Shown piece by piece: positions 7,807-16,654 of a DNA stretch of 32,849 bases. The notes under the pieces are model-generated. The model was not told where the DNA came from. It did not search any database and saw only the letters and a list, made by a program, of their open reading frames with translations. The stretch spans positions 1 to 32,849 of the forward strand of contig JAEWPB010000084.1 in the NCBI GenBank assembly GCA_023399465.1. Direction: 5' to 3'. The first letter of the stretch is position 1, and each line of letters starts with the position of its first letter. This stretch comes from Pseudomonadota bacterium. Lineage in GTDB: Bacteria > Pseudomonadota > Alphaproteobacteria > Rhizobiales > Rhizobiaceae. The translations under genes were made by a program, and so were the position numbers.

Positions 7807-9543
7807 ATGCTAGAACGGGCAACAACAACGGCACGGTTTGCGGAGCGCGACCTGCTTGCGAGCATGGAAGTCCAAGCCCCCGGTCGGCGCGACTCCGATG
7901 GTGGCGTTTCTTACTCGTTGTTTCCTCCAATCCGCAGCATGATGTTCGGCCCTTTTCTCCGGTTGCCGGCGGGCTTCTATTGCCTGACGCTCTCGGGGGT
8001 GCCGGGGCGGCCGCTGCAGAAAGGACAGCCGATCTTGGGGCTAGAGGTCATCGCGCAGAATCGCGTTCTGCGCGGCTGGATGGACGTTACGGCCGAAGAA
8101 CTTTCGAGGGGCGTCCTGGCCATCTATTTTGAAGTTCCGCATGAACTGAGCATCGAGAGCGGCGCTGATGCTCCATTCGAGTTTCGCATGAGCGCCTTTG
8201 GCACTTGCACCTTTAAGGTGACCCGGCTGGCGCTGCGATCGATCGACGCGGCGGACATGCCGACCTCCGGTGAGATGACCTGGCGACTTCTCGGCCGACT
8301 TCGCCTTCTGCCTCTGCCCGGTGACCTGGCCCTGACGCCGCTCTCTATCGGCGCACTGAAGCTAGGGCGTCCCTGGACGCCCCTGTTTCTTCCCACGGGT
8401 TTCTTTAGGCTCGAACTCGCGTTCCGGCTCTACAAGCTCCGCCGTCCCGACCATGACGCACTGGACATTCGTCTGGTTAATGAGGAAGGACAGGCTATTG
8501 CGTCGGAGGTATTTAGTGGCTGCGATCTCGAAGGAGGTGTTGCCTCGTTCCTCTTCGAAATGCCGCTGGACATGAGCTACGATTCAGGCGCGCCGCAAAA
8601 GCTCCGTGTGGAAATCCGCCATTTCGGTAACGTGACCATACGGCTCCATGATTTGCGGATCCTGCGGCTCTCGGCAACGACTGAGGCTGGTGAAAGCCGA
8701 CCGCGCCGACTGGCGCCGAAGGCCGCTGGAGGCAAGAAGAAAATTCTCATATTCGGCAACTGCCAAGGCGGACTGCTGGCCAACGCCTTTCGTTCTCATG
8801 CCGCTTTCTCCGGGCAGTTTTCTGTCAAGCATCACAGCATGGAGCTGCCCGCCAATCTGCACGAGCAGGGCAAGCGCGATCTGGAAGACTGCAATATCCT
8901 CCTCATTCAGGACATACGGGAATGGGAGCAATATCCCCTTCGCAATTATGTGCCTGACACGCTGCAGATAGTGCGCTATCCCTGCATCCGCTTCGCCTCG
9001 CCTTGGCCATTCGACGCATTCAATGGTCCAGACGACCGGATGGCAAGAAACTGGGACTATCCGAACTTTGAATTCACTTATTTCGACGGACTCCTGGCGC
9101 GCCTGCGCCAGGAAGTGCCAGACCATGCCGCACGTTTCCAGGCCTATAAGCAATTGGACATCAAGGGCGTGATCGATCCTGTCCGCCTGCATGCGTTCGA
9201 GGAACGAAGGCTCTCGGCGATGGACAAGAAATTTTCGACCGGTATTGGCGCCTATATACTCGAGAATTTTCGCAAGCGACCCGTCTTCTATACGACGGCC
9301 CATCCGAACGGGGTGATCCTGAATATGCTTCTCAAGCAGCTTGCCCGTGAATTGGAGGTGAATCGCTTCATTTGGCCAACAAGGCGGCTCGATGCCTTGC
9401 GTAACCTGCAAATTCCCGTTCATCCCTTGGTTGCCGGGGCGCTCGGCTTGAAATGGGCGGACGAGACGACGCGATATCTCGTTCGCGGCGAAAAAGTCAC
9501 CTGGGAAGACTACTTCCGCAAGTACATTTCCTACTATGGCTAG
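7807..9543 (+). CDS. WcbI-type capsule biosynthesis protein with two N-terminal beta modules
   Basis: The C-terminal half has the features of the WcbI polysaccharide-biosynthesis family: KILIFGNCQGG (GNCQ at 317-320), ILLIQDIREWEQYP, VRYPCIRF and FYTTAHPNG. WcbI of Burkholderia binds coenzyme A and is thought to be an acyltransferase in capsule formation. The N-terminal half adds two related beta-rich modules, about 35-145 and 170-285, opening with FGPFLRLPAGFY and TPLFLPTGFF. A third related copy ends the protein at 3434-4477. The frame is open from a TTG at 7663, but the residues there are Arg-rich and unlike a domain; ATG 7807 has AGAGGA upstream and leaves room for divergent promoters, so I prefer it. 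The gene stands before the capsule exporter genes. Confidence 0.8.
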   Translation: MLERATTTARFAERDLLASMEVQAPGRRDSDGGVSYSLFPPIRSMMFGPFLRLPAGFYCLTLSGVPGRPLQKGQPILGLEVIAQNRVLRGWMDVTAEELSRGVLAIYFEVPHELSIESGADAPFEFRMSAFGTCTFKVTRLALRSIDAADMPTSGEMTWRLLGRLRLLPLPGDLALTPLSIGALKLGRPWTPLFLPTGFFRLELAFRLYKLRRPDHDALDIRLVNEEGQAIASEVFSGCDLEGGVASFLFEMPLDMSYDSGAPQKLRVEIRHFGNVTIRLHDLRILRLSATTEAGESRPRRLAPKAAGGKKKILIFGNCQGGLLANAFRSHAAFSGQFSVKHHSMELPANLHEQGKRDLEDCNILLIQDIREWEQYPLRNYVPDTLQIVRYPCIRFASPWPFDAFNGPDDRMARNWDYPNFEFTYFDGLLARLRQEVPDHAARFQAYKQLDIKGVIDPVRLHAFEERRLSAMDKKFSTGIGAYILENFRKRPVFYTTAHPNGVILNMLLKQLARELEVNRFIWPTRRLDALRNLQIPVHPLVAGALGLKWADETTRYLVRGEKVTWEDYFRKYISYYG

Positions 9544-9842
9544 GCGTGGGCGGTGGGGCAAAGAGCAGCAACGCACGTGCGAAGTGCTGGGCATGAGATG
9601 GTTGCATGGATGCGACAACTCGGGCGATACGGGAGCATCCCGTCGCCAGCGAAATTCGGAATGCGAAAACACATATGTCGAGCGAGTGCGGGCTGACCGC
9701 TGGCATTGACGCAAAGCAGGCCATGGTTGATATTGCCGCTCAAAGGACAACCGGTCCCGCTGTGATCGGGCGGGCGAAACGGGTTTGTAAATTCTCTTTG
9801 CCAGGATAAAGGACATACTGTGAGAAATCGCGAGACGCACGC
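9544..9842. other. Gap before the exporter genes
   Basis: About 300 bases with no supported gene. A 67-codon frame at 9606-9809 (plus) has no recognisable product. A promoter for the exporter genes is expected here, but I see no convincing -35/-10 pair or hairpin. Confidence 0.3.
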
Positions 9843-11051
9843 GTGAGCTTTGCATTAAGAAGGCATTTGGACCGTCCCTCCGGAAATGTAGGCGATATGC
9901 CACCGGCGCTGGGCGAGCAGGCGAGTTCTGCCAACGCCTATCTGTCGCTCGTGCGAAAGCGAAGCCGTCTCACGAAAATCCTGTTCTGGATGGTTGTCGT
10001 TATTCCGACCTGTTTCGCTGTCCTTTTTTATGCTGGTCTGGCCGCACCGCGCTATGTATCCGAGGCGCGCTTCATCGTCCGCAGTGTTTCCTCTCCGCAG
10101 GTCACGGGTCTCGACGTCCTGTTTCGCACCATCGGCATCGCCAAGACCGCCGATGACGCCTACATCATCGAAAAATACCTGTTATCGCGTGATGCGCTGG
10201 AAGATCTCGCCGCCGAATCAGTAAACGTCGAGGATATATTCAGCCGTCCAGAGGCCGATTTTTTTTCCCGTTACCCGCGATTCTGGAAAAGAGCTTCCCA
10301 GGAAGCACTCTATGACTACTATGTCAGCAAGGTGACGGTCACCGAAGATGCGGTTAAAGGTATTATCCGGCTGAGCGTTGTTGCCTTCAGGCCCGAAGAT
10401 GCCAACGAGATGGCGCGAGCATTGCTGGTGCTAGCCGAAAAGATGGTGAACAAGATCAACAGGCGGGCGCAAGACGACACAATCGAGGCTGCCCGCAGGG
10501 AGGTCAGTCGCGCCGAGGCGCACGTTCTCGATGTTCAGTCCCAACTGACGGCCTACCGTAACACGCAACTGATCGTGGATCCGGCCAAATCCGCCTCCGG
10601 GATGCTTGAAACGATCGGCAAGCTGACAGCAGAAAAGATGGCTGTGATGGCACAGCTGACGCAGATGCAAAGGACCGCGCCCCAGAACCCAGCTATCGGA
10701 CCGCTGAAGGCCCGCGTGGCAGCGCTTGACCAGAGCATTTCCGTGCAGCAGGCACAATTGGCAGGCGATGATAGCGCTCTCGCGGGCAAGCTGGAGCATT
10801 ACGAGCAATTCATCCTGAAACGGGACCTCGCCGACAAGCTTCTCACCGGCTCACTTCAGTCGCTGGACGATGCCATGAGGGAAGCACGCCGCCAGCACAT
10901 CTATGTCGAACAGGTGGTCAGGCCAAATCTGCCCGATTATTCCACCGAACCCGAGCGCATCAGGTCGATCCTGACTGTTTTTGTACTGGGAATGGCTCTT
11001 TTCTCGGTGGGATGGCTACTGATGGTCGGGGCGGGGGAACACCTACGTTGA
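9843..11051 (+). CDS. kpsE: Capsule export inner-membrane protein, KpsE/RkpR-like (copy 1)
   Basis: A 402-residue polysaccharide co-polymerase of the KpsE/BexC/CtrB type. It has a membrane segment at about 46-66, then AAPRYVSEARFIVRS, a long periplasmic coiled-coil region, and a second membrane segment near 376-397. These proteins link the ABC capsule exporter to the outer-membrane channel. The start is taken as GTG 9843; ATG 9897 is possible and would remove 18 polar residues. It is followed by the permease gene with a start/stop overlap. The window has a second, clearly related gene at 11877-13124, which shares the YVSE-x-x-F, SRDA, SRYP and AYR-x-x-x-x-x-DP motifs. Confidence 0.87.
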   Translation: MSFALRRHLDRPSGNVGDMPPALGEQASSANAYLSLVRKRSRLTKILFWMVVVIPTCFAVLFYAGLAAPRYVSEARFIVRSVSSPQVTGLDVLFRTIGIAKTADDAYIIEKYLLSRDALEDLAAESVNVEDIFSRPEADFFSRYPRFWKRASQEALYDYYVSKVTVTEDAVKGIIRLSVVAFRPEDANEMARALLVLAEKMVNKINRRAQDDTIEAARREVSRAEAHVLDVQSQLTAYRNTQLIVDPAKSASGMLETIGKLTAEKMAVMAQLTQMQRTAPQNPAIGPLKARVAALDQSISVQQAQLAGDDSALAGKLEHYEQFILKRDLADKLLTGSLQSLDDAMREARRQHIYVEQVVRPNLPDYSTEPERIRSILTVFVLGMALFSVGWLLMVGAGEHLR

Positions 11052-11869
11052 CTGACCATCTGCAGCAATCACCTCATCGACCGACCGGCCATGGCTATTT
11101 CGCTGCCGCTGCTGTCCAACGCCGCGTCATCGGCGCGTTAATGATCCGGGAGGCGCTCGGCCGGTTCGGCCACGAAAATCTCGGCTTCTTCTGGATCATC
11201 GGCGAACCCATGCTTTTGACCTGCGGCGTCATGGCGATGTGGTCTCTGGCCGGCATCGATAAAGGGCATGGTGTCGGTGTCATTCCCTTCGCGTTGACAG
11301 GTTATTCGATGATCACCCTGTGGCGGCATCTGACGAGCGGATCGGTTCGCGCGCTGCGGGCGAGCACTCCTTTGTTGTTCCACAGGAAAATCCGCGTTCT
11401 CGATATTCTCATGGCCCGCGCCACACTGGAATGCGTCGGCGGATTGGCTGCTTTCCTCATCTCCTACACTATTTTCAATCTGCTCGGCTATGTCGAGACG
11501 ATGGACGACCCCCTTCTTGCATTATCTGCCTGGTTGCTGATGACGTGGTTTTCCTTTGCCTTCTCCCTGATCGTTGCCGGGATAACCGAGATTTGGGAGA
11601 TGACCGGACACTTCATCGGCCCCGCACTCTATCTGACATTGCCGATAACTGGTGCTTTCTACATGGTTCATTGGTTACCCGAAACGGCACAGCAGGTTGT
11701 CAAGTGGTCTCCTCTCGTGCAGCCTTTTGAGATGTTCCGAGCTGGCATGTTCGGATCTCATGTGCCGACAGAATGGAGTGCTCCCTATCTCATCATATGG
11801 TGTCTTTTCTTGACAGGCATCGGGTTGCCCCTCCTGGAGAAAGCTCAACGTCATATTCAGCTCCAATGA
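11048..11869 (+). CDS. kpsM: Capsule ABC transporter permease, KpsM/RkpT-like
   Basis: An ABC-2 type permease of about 273 residues with roughly six membrane segments. Typical KpsM features are the MIREALGRFGHENLGFFW stretch before the first segment and the conserved HWLPETAQQVVKWSPLVQ region near the end. It forms the membrane channel for lipid-linked capsule polysaccharide, together with the ATPase at 13121-13909. The start is uncertain. TTG 11048 overlaps the previous stop (TTGA), has a G-rich tract about 10 bases upstream and gives a family-like length, so I chose it. ATG 11012, inside the previous gene, would add 12 residues. Confidence 0.88.
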   Translation: MTDHLQQSPHRPTGHGYFAAAAVQRRVIGALMIREALGRFGHENLGFFWIIGEPMLLTCGVMAMWSLAGIDKGHGVGVIPFALTGYSMITLWRHLTSGSVRALRASTPLLFHRKIRVLDILMARATLECVGGLAAFLISYTIFNLLGYVETMDDPLLALSAWLLMTWFSFAFSLIVAGITEIWEMTGHFIGPALYLTLPITGAFYMVHWLPETAQQVVKWSPLVQPFEMFRAGMFGSHVPTEWSAPYLIIWCLFLTGIGLPLLEKAQRHIQLQ

Positions 11870-11876
11870 GAACGTC

Positions 11877-13124
11877 ATGAAGACACATCTCCACGAACCG
11901 GAAATTTTGCGAAATGCTCGCGGAGGGCCGGTTCACTTCCGGCCGCAGATCGAACTCGTTCCCCTCGATAAAGAGAACGCAGTGGATCCAATGGTGTCTA
12001 AGAATACATTTGGCACTGCACCCAGACCCAGCCCCTCACCGTGGCGCGGGAACGGGCTTTTCATTGGCCTGTTCGTACTGCCTGTCTTCGCTGCCTTGCT
12101 CTATTTTGGCTTCATCGCTTCCGACGTCTATGTATCAGAAACCAAGTTCATTCTGCGGTCGTCCAACAAGGCGAGCGCCGGCGCACTCTCCTCTCTGAGC
12201 CAGGGGCAGGTCTCTGGGCGTTCGGACGAAGATGCCTATGCGTTGATCGAGTACGTGATGTCTCGCGATGCAGCGAAAGCCATGGAACTCAGCCACGGCA
12301 TGCGGGAGATCATGGCCCGTTCGGAGGCGGATGTCCTTAGCCGATACCCGTCGCCCTTTTGGGAGGACAACCAGGAACGCTACTACAAGGCCTATCGAAG
12401 CTACGTCGATATCAACCTAGATAGTGTGACAGGCATCGTCTCGCTGGCTTCCAGCGCCTATCGGCCGGAAGACGCGAAACTGATGACAACGGCCCTGCTG
12501 CAGCTCTCTGAAACATTCGTCAACGGACTTAATTCGAGGGCCAATCTCGACGCGCAATCTTTCGCCCAGAGCTTTCAGGCCGAATCTCAACTCGAGTTGG
12601 TCAATGTCGAGACGGAACTTGCCGCATATCGCAGCGCGAAGATGGTTTTGGATCCCGGCAAGCAGTCCGATGTCTCGTTGACGCAACTGACCCAGATGGG
12701 CGCGGAACTATCGCAGCTTGAAGCAGCCCTTGCCGCGCAACGAAGCCTCGCGCCGGACTCTCCGTCGGTCAAACCCCTAACCGAGCAGATACGAGCCTAT
12801 CGGGAGCAAATCGAGGCCTTTCGCAGGACAATTGTAGGCGATCCCCAGTCGGTCGCTTCCAAGATCAAGGACTATGAACTCCTGATCCTGCAACGGGACA
12901 TCGCCGCGAAAAAGGTGGAGTTGGCCACGGCCCAGTTCGAGAAGGCGCGGCAGGAAGCGCAAAACCACCGTGTCTATATTCAAACTGTCGTGGAGCCGAG
13001 CGCGCCGGATATCCCGCAGCTTCCCTATCGTGTTCTGACAATTCTCGGCGTCGCGGTACTGGCGTTCGTAACCTACCGGATAGCGAAAAGCCTGATGGCT
13101 GCGACCATGGAACACAGGCCATGA
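11877..13124 (+). CDS. kpsE: Capsule export inner-membrane protein, KpsE/RkpR-like (copy 2)
   Basis: A 415-residue paralogue of the protein at 9843-11051. It has a 60-residue cytoplasmic N-terminus, a membrane segment at about 61-81, then SDVYVSETKFILRSS, a coiled-coil periplasmic part, and a C-terminal membrane segment (VLTILGVAVLAFVTY). The order KpsE-KpsM-KpsE-KpsT is unusual, since one KpsE per exporter is normal. Its end overlaps the ATPase start by four bases (ATGA), so it is translationally coupled to the exporter. The two copies have drifted a good deal, so this is not a recent duplication. They may form a mixed complex or serve two polymers. Confidence 0.87.
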   Translation: MKTHLHEPEILRNARGGPVHFRPQIELVPLDKENAVDPMVSKNTFGTAPRPSPSPWRGNGLFIGLFVLPVFAALLYFGFIASDVYVSETKFILRSSNKASAGALSSLSQGQVSGRSDEDAYALIEYVMSRDAAKAMELSHGMREIMARSEADVLSRYPSPFWEDNQERYYKAYRSYVDINLDSVTGIVSLASSAYRPEDAKLMTTALLQLSETFVNGLNSRANLDAQSFAQSFQAESQLELVNVETELAAYRSAKMVLDPGKQSDVSLTQLTQMGAELSQLEAALAAQRSLAPDSPSVKPLTEQIRAYREQIEAFRRTIVGDPQSVASKIKDYELLILQRDIAAKKVELATAQFEKARQEAQNHRVYIQTVVEPSAPDIPQLPYRVLTILGVAVLAFVTYRIAKSLMAATMEHRP

Positions 13125-13909
13125 CGAACCCCGCGGGATGTGACGAGGCGACGCGTTCCGTCGGAACGAGCCCCTACATGGCAAACGAGAAACGTGCGGG
13201 ACAGGTGCCTGCATCAGCATTCGAAGTGCCGTACGGCGACGGTTACGTCACCTCCGAAAAGTCCATTTCCGTTGAGAACCTGGTGAAGCGCTATTCCACG
13301 CCGATGGGCGAGCGCACCGTTCTCGACAACATCAGCTTTTCGGTTAGGCCGGGCGAGAAGATCGCGGTGCTGGGCCAGAACGGCGCGGGCAAGTCGACGC
13401 TTGTCAAGCTGGTCGCCGGGGTGGAGCCGCTGACGTCGGGCAGGATACACCGCGGCCTGAGCATGTCTTGGCCGGTCGGCTTTAGCGGTGGGCTGGAACA
13501 CGCAATGACCGGGCATGACAACATACGTTTCATTTCCCGTGTCTATGGCGTGCCTGTCGAGAAAGCAGTGGCCATTGTCGATGACTTCGCCGAGCTCGGG
13601 CAGCATCTGCACATGCCCATGGCCACTTATTCCACCGGGATGAGAACGCGCCTAGCATTCGGGTTAACGCTCGCAGTGGATTTCGAATGCTTTCTGATCG
13701 ACGAAACGATTTCAGTAGGAGACCAGCGCTTTCGCCGAAAATGCCATGAGGAACTGTTCGTCAAGCGGCAGCACTGCGCCATGATACTCGTCAGCCACGA
13801 CACGCAAGTAATCAGACAGTACTGCAATCGCGCCCTCGTGCTGAAGGCTGGCCGTGGTCGCGTCTTCGATGACGTTGAACTGGCACTGAGCATCTATTCT
13901 ACCTTATGA
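13121..13909 (+). CDS. kpsT: Capsule ABC transporter ATPase, KpsT/RkpS-like
   Basis: A 262-residue ATP-binding subunit. Walker A is GQNGAGKST at 85-93, the signature is YSTGMRTRLAF at 160-170 (the form usual in polysaccharide exporters), Walker B is FLIDE at 181-185, and the switch His is H216. It is about 40 residues longer than typical KpsT because of an N-terminal polar extension before the SISVENLVKRY strand. ATG 13121 overlaps the previous stop, which supports the long form; a second in-frame ATG lies at 13178. It powers export of the capsule polymer through the permease. Confidence 0.92.
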   Translation: MTNPAGCDEATRSVGTSPYMANEKRAGQVPASAFEVPYGDGYVTSEKSISVENLVKRYSTPMGERTVLDNISFSVRPGEKIAVLGQNGAGKSTLVKLVAGVEPLTSGRIHRGLSMSWPVGFSGGLEHAMTGHDNIRFISRVYGVPVEKAVAIVDDFAELGQHLHMPMATYSTGMRTRLAFGLTLAVDFECFLIDETISVGDQRFRRKCHEELFVKRQHCAMILVSHDTQVIRQYCNRALVLKAGRGRVFDDVELALSIYSTL

Positions 13910-13943
13910 AAAAAGCGGCCGGGCAGTCTCTGACGATGGTTCC

Positions 13944-14750
13944 ATGATCTATATTTGTTACGGCATCACAAAGTCAGCCAGCACCTTTCTCTATCAGTTG
14001 ACGGAGGAGCTGTTTTCCGCCGCTGGATACACGGTTTGCCGGATCAGGCGGCCGAAACGTGGAGACCGAGAGAACTACTATGACCAGATCACGGCTCCCC
14101 TAATCGACAAGATTGAGCGCCGCGCGAAGGGGCGCGCCGTCGTCCTGAAGACACATGGCAGGCTTGACCCGGCTGTTGCCCGCTACATTGAGGATGGCCG
14201 GGTCAAGGCGTGCGCCACCTACAGGGATCCGCGAGAGATCGCAATGTCGATGGCGGATAACGGTGCGCGCTCCAGAGAGCTTGGCATTCTTCCGTTTTCG
14301 GAGATTGTGAAGCCCGAAGATGCCCTACCGTCCATCGACCTGCAGATCGCCTATCTCGCTGAATGGTTGGCAGTGCCGGGGGTTGAGACATTTTCCTACA
14401 ATGAAGTCTGCTTTTCGACGTGCAATGCGTTAAGACGGATTCGCGACCAGATTGGCGTAACCGTAGACGACGATATATCGACTATACCTTTTCGGAACCG
14501 GATGCTCATCGGTCAGTTCAATGTCGGCAAGCCGCTTCGCTACAGAGACATGGACGAAGCTACACAGGCAGTATTTCTTGAGCGTTATCAGTCATTCTAC
14601 TCGACCATTGATCTTGACGAAGGGTTGATTGAGGCCGTTGATCTTTCTGGGGCGCATCCAAGAGGCGCTCGAATCCATCGCCTTGAGGCCACGCTTCGGC
14701 TCTTGCGGCGATTGGTGAAAACAAAAAGTCTCGGCACCATAGTTCCTTGA
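13944..14750 (+). CDS. Sulfotransferase-like protein
   Basis: A 268-residue protein with the two landmarks of PAPS-dependent sulfotransferases: a P-loop-like GITKSASTFLYQL at 6-18 (5'-phosphosulfate binding) and YRDPREIAMSM from 93 (3'-phosphate binding). KTHG at 69-72 fits the strand before the active site. There is no membrane segment. It starts 34 bases after the exporter ATPase gene and reads in the same direction, so it is probably cotranscribed. In this setting a sulfuryl group would go onto the capsule glycan or its lipid. The fold call is fairly good; the substrate is not known. Another nucleotide-dependent transferase of the same fold is the alternative. Confidence 0.68.
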   Translation: MIYICYGITKSASTFLYQLTEELFSAAGYTVCRIRRPKRGDRENYYDQITAPLIDKIERRAKGRAVVLKTHGRLDPAVARYIEDGRVKACATYRDPREIAMSMADNGARSRELGILPFSEIVKPEDALPSIDLQIAYLAEWLAVPGVETFSYNEVCFSTCNALRRIRDQIGVTVDDDISTIPFRNRMLIGQFNVGKPLRYRDMDEATQAVFLERYQSFYSTIDLDEGLIEAVDLSGAHPRGARIHRLEATLRLLRRLVKTKSLGTIVP

Positions 14751-14849
14751 AAAGGGGGGCATGCTTGAAGGTGACACCGGTAACACCATTGCCGAGTAGC
14801 CACCCACGAATGTAGTGTCTTTGAGCGCGGCGAATTTTGGGGGACCTCG

Positions 14850-15656
14850 ATGGATATTCTGACCTTGCTCTCCGAGGTGGAGGGCTGGAAGGGCAAGCTT
14901 ATTGCGTTCATGTCAATCTATGGACTTGTCGTTTTAGGCTTAATTGTTGTGCTTGCGGTGGTCGGGCTGTTTTTCGAGGTCATGAACAGCCGCCATCCCG
15001 AACGCCGGATACAGAAGCATCGTCGAAACCGCCGCAAATGGAAGGAACTGGTTCACGCCCCTGGATCGATCGCCATAATCGCTTTCTGTTTCTCCGGAGG
15101 AATTTTCGCACAGCTTCAGGGCTGGACGATTTCACCCTGGGCTGTGAGTTGGTGGAGCAGTCCGCTGTTGCTCGGCATTTCGGTCATTCTTTATGATGCG
15201 TGGTTCTACTGGATTCACAGGCTCCTGCACTGGCGGCCCATGTATCGCTTTCACGCCTTACACCATAAAAGCGTCGCGCCCACAGTGTGGACCAACCATC
15301 ATGAGTCCTTAACAGAGGCGCTTCTGAATCAAGCCTACTATCTCGTCATCCCTTTCATTCTTCCAATTCCCTGGCAGATGCTGGTTCTCCAAAAGCTATA
15401 TGATCAGGCCAGCGGTATGCTCGGCCACGCGGGGTTCGAGCATTTCGCCTCGCCGGCCGGCCGTGCTCCTTTCCCGTTCGCCAGCACTGTCTTCCACGAT
15501 CAGCACCATGGCCACTTCAAATACAATTTTGGCCATACTTTCTCATGGTGGGACCGGCTGATGGGGACGATCCACCCGAAATATGACGAAACACTTGCTA
15601 GCTTCGAACCGCCCATTCCCGTTTCACAAACGGAAGACGCGGGGGAACATCGCTGA
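14850..15656 (+). CDS. Sterol desaturase / fatty acid hydroxylase family membrane protein
   Basis: A 268-residue diiron membrane enzyme. The histidine boxes are H123-RLL-H127, HALHH (135-139), NHH (149-151), and HDQHH (216-220) followed by GHF. Hydrophobic segments lie at about 22-43, 72-90, 103-120 and 163-182. Such enzymes hydroxylate or desaturate lipid chains using oxygen. A GGGGGA ribosome site lies just before the ATG at 14850. Close to ACP, acyl-ligase and alpha-oxoamine synthase genes, hydroxylation of a long-chain lipid (for instance a sphingoid-like base) is a reasonable guess. It is convergent with the following methyltransferase. Confidence 0.85.
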   Translation: MDILTLLSEVEGWKGKLIAFMSIYGLVVLGLIVVLAVVGLFFEVMNSRHPERRIQKHRRNRRKWKELVHAPGSIAIIAFCFSGGIFAQLQGWTISPWAVSWWSSPLLLGISVILYDAWFYWIHRLLHWRPMYRFHALHHKSVAPTVWTNHHESLTEALLNQAYYLVIPFILPIPWQMLVLQKLYDQASGMLGHAGFEHFASPAGRAPFPFASTVFHDQHHGHFKYNFGHTFSWWDRLMGTIHPKYDETLASFEPPIPVSQTEDAGEHR

Positions 15657-15791
15657 TCGCCTACAAAAAGGCGTGACCGGCTCTGGCCTGGTGGCAGCCG
15701 CACAGATGGGTCCGTTCGTGTTTGAAGGGCATCGTTGCGACAGACCGATTAATGTGCTGCCGCCCACACCAACTCGATTAAGGGCCCGTGC

Positions 15792-15806
15792 ACCAACGCC
15801 GTTGGT
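15792..15806. repeat. Short palindrome in a convergent gap
   Basis: Two 7-base arms (ACCAACG / CGTTGGT) flank a single C. It lies between two converging genes and ends 21 bases before the methyltransferase stop. As RNA it could only form a 5-base stem with a 5-base loop and there is no T-run, so a terminator role is weakly supported. Confidence 0.3.
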
Positions 15807-15827
15807 CGTACAAAACTCCGAACCTTC

Positions 15828-16643
15828 TTAAGCCGTCTTGTGATAGCGTCGCGAGATGTAAATCACCTGGCCGCCGGAGAGACCTTTGTAGAGCAGCGAA
15901 CCCTTTGAGCCGGAAAACTCTGCCATGAAGCGGCGGGTTAGCCAGACGTCACCTATACGTTCGCGTTTGCGCGTTTCCGCCGCATCAAGCGCGGCGACCA
16001 CCCCGCTGGAAATATTTCGTTCGTCGAAAAGGTCCATGCCCGGCACGCTCATCTGGTCATGGAGAGACGCAATCTGACCCTCCGACCGCATATCGGCAAA
16101 GCTAAACCAGCCGCCGGGGGACAGCACCCGCGCGACTTCACGCGCAAAGGCCGGCACATTCCCGTAGCAATGGGAGGATTCGATGTTAATCACAAGGTCG
16201 AAGGAGCCATCTGCAAAGGGCAGCTTTTCCGCATCCCCCACCTCGAACGAAAGCGAGCGGGTATCGCCGCTGATGCGACGAGCGCGCCGCACCGTTTCAG
16301 GTGAATAGTCGATCCCGACGATTGAGGCGGGTGAATGATAGCGGGCAATATAGCGTGCCCCACCACCGCGCCCCGAGCCGATCTCCAAAATGCGCTTGCC
16401 GGAGACCGGCAGACCATCGACCGCCTGGTGATAGAGACCGATGAAGGCGCGCTCCGCCTCATCCTCGGGCTGGAGCGGAAACGGAGCATCCGGCAAGAAG
16501 CCGTAATTCATGAACCGCCAATCCTTGTCGCGCCAGAGGAGCGACATTAGGTTATAGACGCGCCGCCAGACCCACTTCTGTACGCGCGGGAGCTTTCCTG
16601 GCGTCGTAAGTTCTAGCACGAGGGAGAAGAGGCGGCTGCTCAT
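15828..16643 (-). CDS. SAM-dependent methyltransferase (type 11)
   Basis: A 271-residue methyltransferase. Motif I is LEIGSGRGGG at about 86-95, the beta-2 acid is in GIDYSPETV, and FDLVINIESSHCYGN and VLSPGGWFSFADMR complete the core. The overall look is that of mycobacterial phthiotriol/glycolipid methyltransferases, including the WRDKDWRFMNYGFLPD entry. ATG 16643 has GAGG nine bases upstream. A TTG at 16658 that overlaps the preceding TGA is possible but lacks a ribosome site. It is second in a two-gene minus-strand set after the PF10118-like gene. A lipid substrate seems likely from the family look and the neighbours. Confidence 0.82.
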   Translation of the reverse strand: MSSRLFSLVLELTTPGKLPRVQKWVWRRVYNLMSLLWRDKDWRFMNYGFLPDAPFPLQPEDEAERAFIGLYHQAVDGLPVSGKRILEIGSGRGGGARYIARYHSPASIVGIDYSPETVRRARRISGDTRSLSFEVGDAEKLPFADGSFDLVINIESSHCYGNVPAFAREVARVLSPGGWFSFADMRSEGQIASLHDQMSVPGMDLFDERNISSGVVAALDAAETRKRERIGDVWLTRRFMAEFSGSKGSLLYKGLSGGQVIYISRRYHKTA

Positions 16644-16654
16644 TGCGACGAACC

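Noticed and set aside
9606..9809. 67-codon plus frame before the exporter genes
   Set aside because: Weak ribosome site, no recognisable product, and composition unlike the neighbours.
8584..9903. 439-codon minus-strand frame
   Set aside because: Antisense to the WcbI domain; the translated protein is unlike any family and has no start signal.
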